The position numbers were made by a program, and so were the translations under genes. Below are positions 5,515 through 5,618 of a DNA stretch of 5,618 nt, piece after piece; position 1 is the first letter of the stretch, and each line of letters starts with the position of its first letter. Source of the stretch: DASXTB01 sp036505615 (GTDB taxonomy: Bacteria > Acidobacteriota > UBA6911 > JACQSX01); assembly GCA_036505615.1 (NCBI GenBank), contig DASXTB010000182.1, positions 1 through 5,618 of the forward strand, in the 5' to 3' direction. The notes under the pieces are model-generated. The model was not told the DNA's origin. It did not search any database and saw only the letters and a list, made by a program, of their open reading frames with translations.

Positions 5515-5618
5515 TCAGGGAATCATGCCGCACTCGAACATTTTGTTAGCGATGGGACCCGCTACGCGGTTGAGAAACTCAGTACGCATCTGCGGATCCT
5601 TCCGGAGCATTTCCAGCG
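5515..5618 (-). CDS. C-terminal end of an unrecognised protein, cut by the window edge
   Basis: This minus-strand frame is open from the window edge to a TGA at 5515-5517 and gives 33 residues starting LEMLRKDPQMRTEFLNRVAG and ending in CGMIP. The composition (amphipathic, helix-like, charged then hydrophobic) looks like real protein, and the other two minus frames stop within the same stretch. I do not recognise the family. It is the gene immediately upstream, in transcription order, of IR element 2, which begins 31 nt after the stop. Only the tail is visible, so function and length cannot be given. Confidence 0.5.
   Translation of the reverse strand, partial: LEMLRKDPQMRTEFLNRVAGPIANKMFECGMIP

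Overview
The window reads as one bacterial minus-strand stretch: every convincing gene and gene remnant points the same way. It holds three intact genes, one gene cut by the window edge, two gene remnants and two foldback repeat elements. A diderm (Gram-negative-type) bacterium is likely, because there is a periplasmic-type solute-binding domain, a lipoprotein with a clear lipobox and an SbmA/YddA-like ABC transporter. The taxon cannot be fixed. The GGAAT/ATTCC-rich intergenic foldbacks recall those I associate with uncultured Desulfobacterota and similar environmental lineages; this is only an impression.

In transcription order (high to low coordinate): (1) 5515-5618 is the last 33 codons of an unrecognised gene. 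(2) 5362-5483 is a foldback repeat, IR element 2. (3) 5170-5358 is a 62-codon remnant matching, without gaps, the last 62 residues of the fusion protein at 77-2215. (4) 5077-5170 is a second foldback, IR element 1. (5) 3301-5049 is an intact SbmA/YddA/ABCD-type ABC half-transporter. (6) 3137-3304 is a small frame ending in a DUF559 (Vsr-like endonuclease) C-terminal signature, probably a decayed gene. (7) 3116-3137 is a perfect 9-bp dyad. (8) 2433-3029 is a TPR lipoprotein. (9) 2264-2287 is an AT-rich hairpin in the gap. (10) 77-2215 is an unusual fusion of a dicarboxylate/amino-acid:cation symporter (SLC1/DAACS) membrane domain, an extra transmembrane helix and a family-3 periplasmic solute-binding domain. 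Positions 1-76 hold no gene.

The stretch 5050-5514 has no intact gene and is filled by the two foldbacks and the remnant between them. The remnant is bounded on both sides by the same 11-bp sequence in opposite orientation (5160-5170 and 5362-5372). This suggests that a second copy of the symporter-binding-protein fusion once lay directly upstream of the ABC gene and was broken down by, or together with, these repeats.

The most interesting object is the fusion protein. It lacks the usual SLC1 substrate and sodium motifs (no NMDGT, no serine-rich HP1 motif, no charged residues in the TM8 stretch), yet carries a well-formed binding-protein domain and a distinctive C-terminal tail that is strongly conserved in the broken copy. 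It may be a binding-protein-dependent secondary transporter or a transporter-derived sensor. Its functional link to the neighbouring ABC transporter and lipoprotein is inferred from position and orientation alone.
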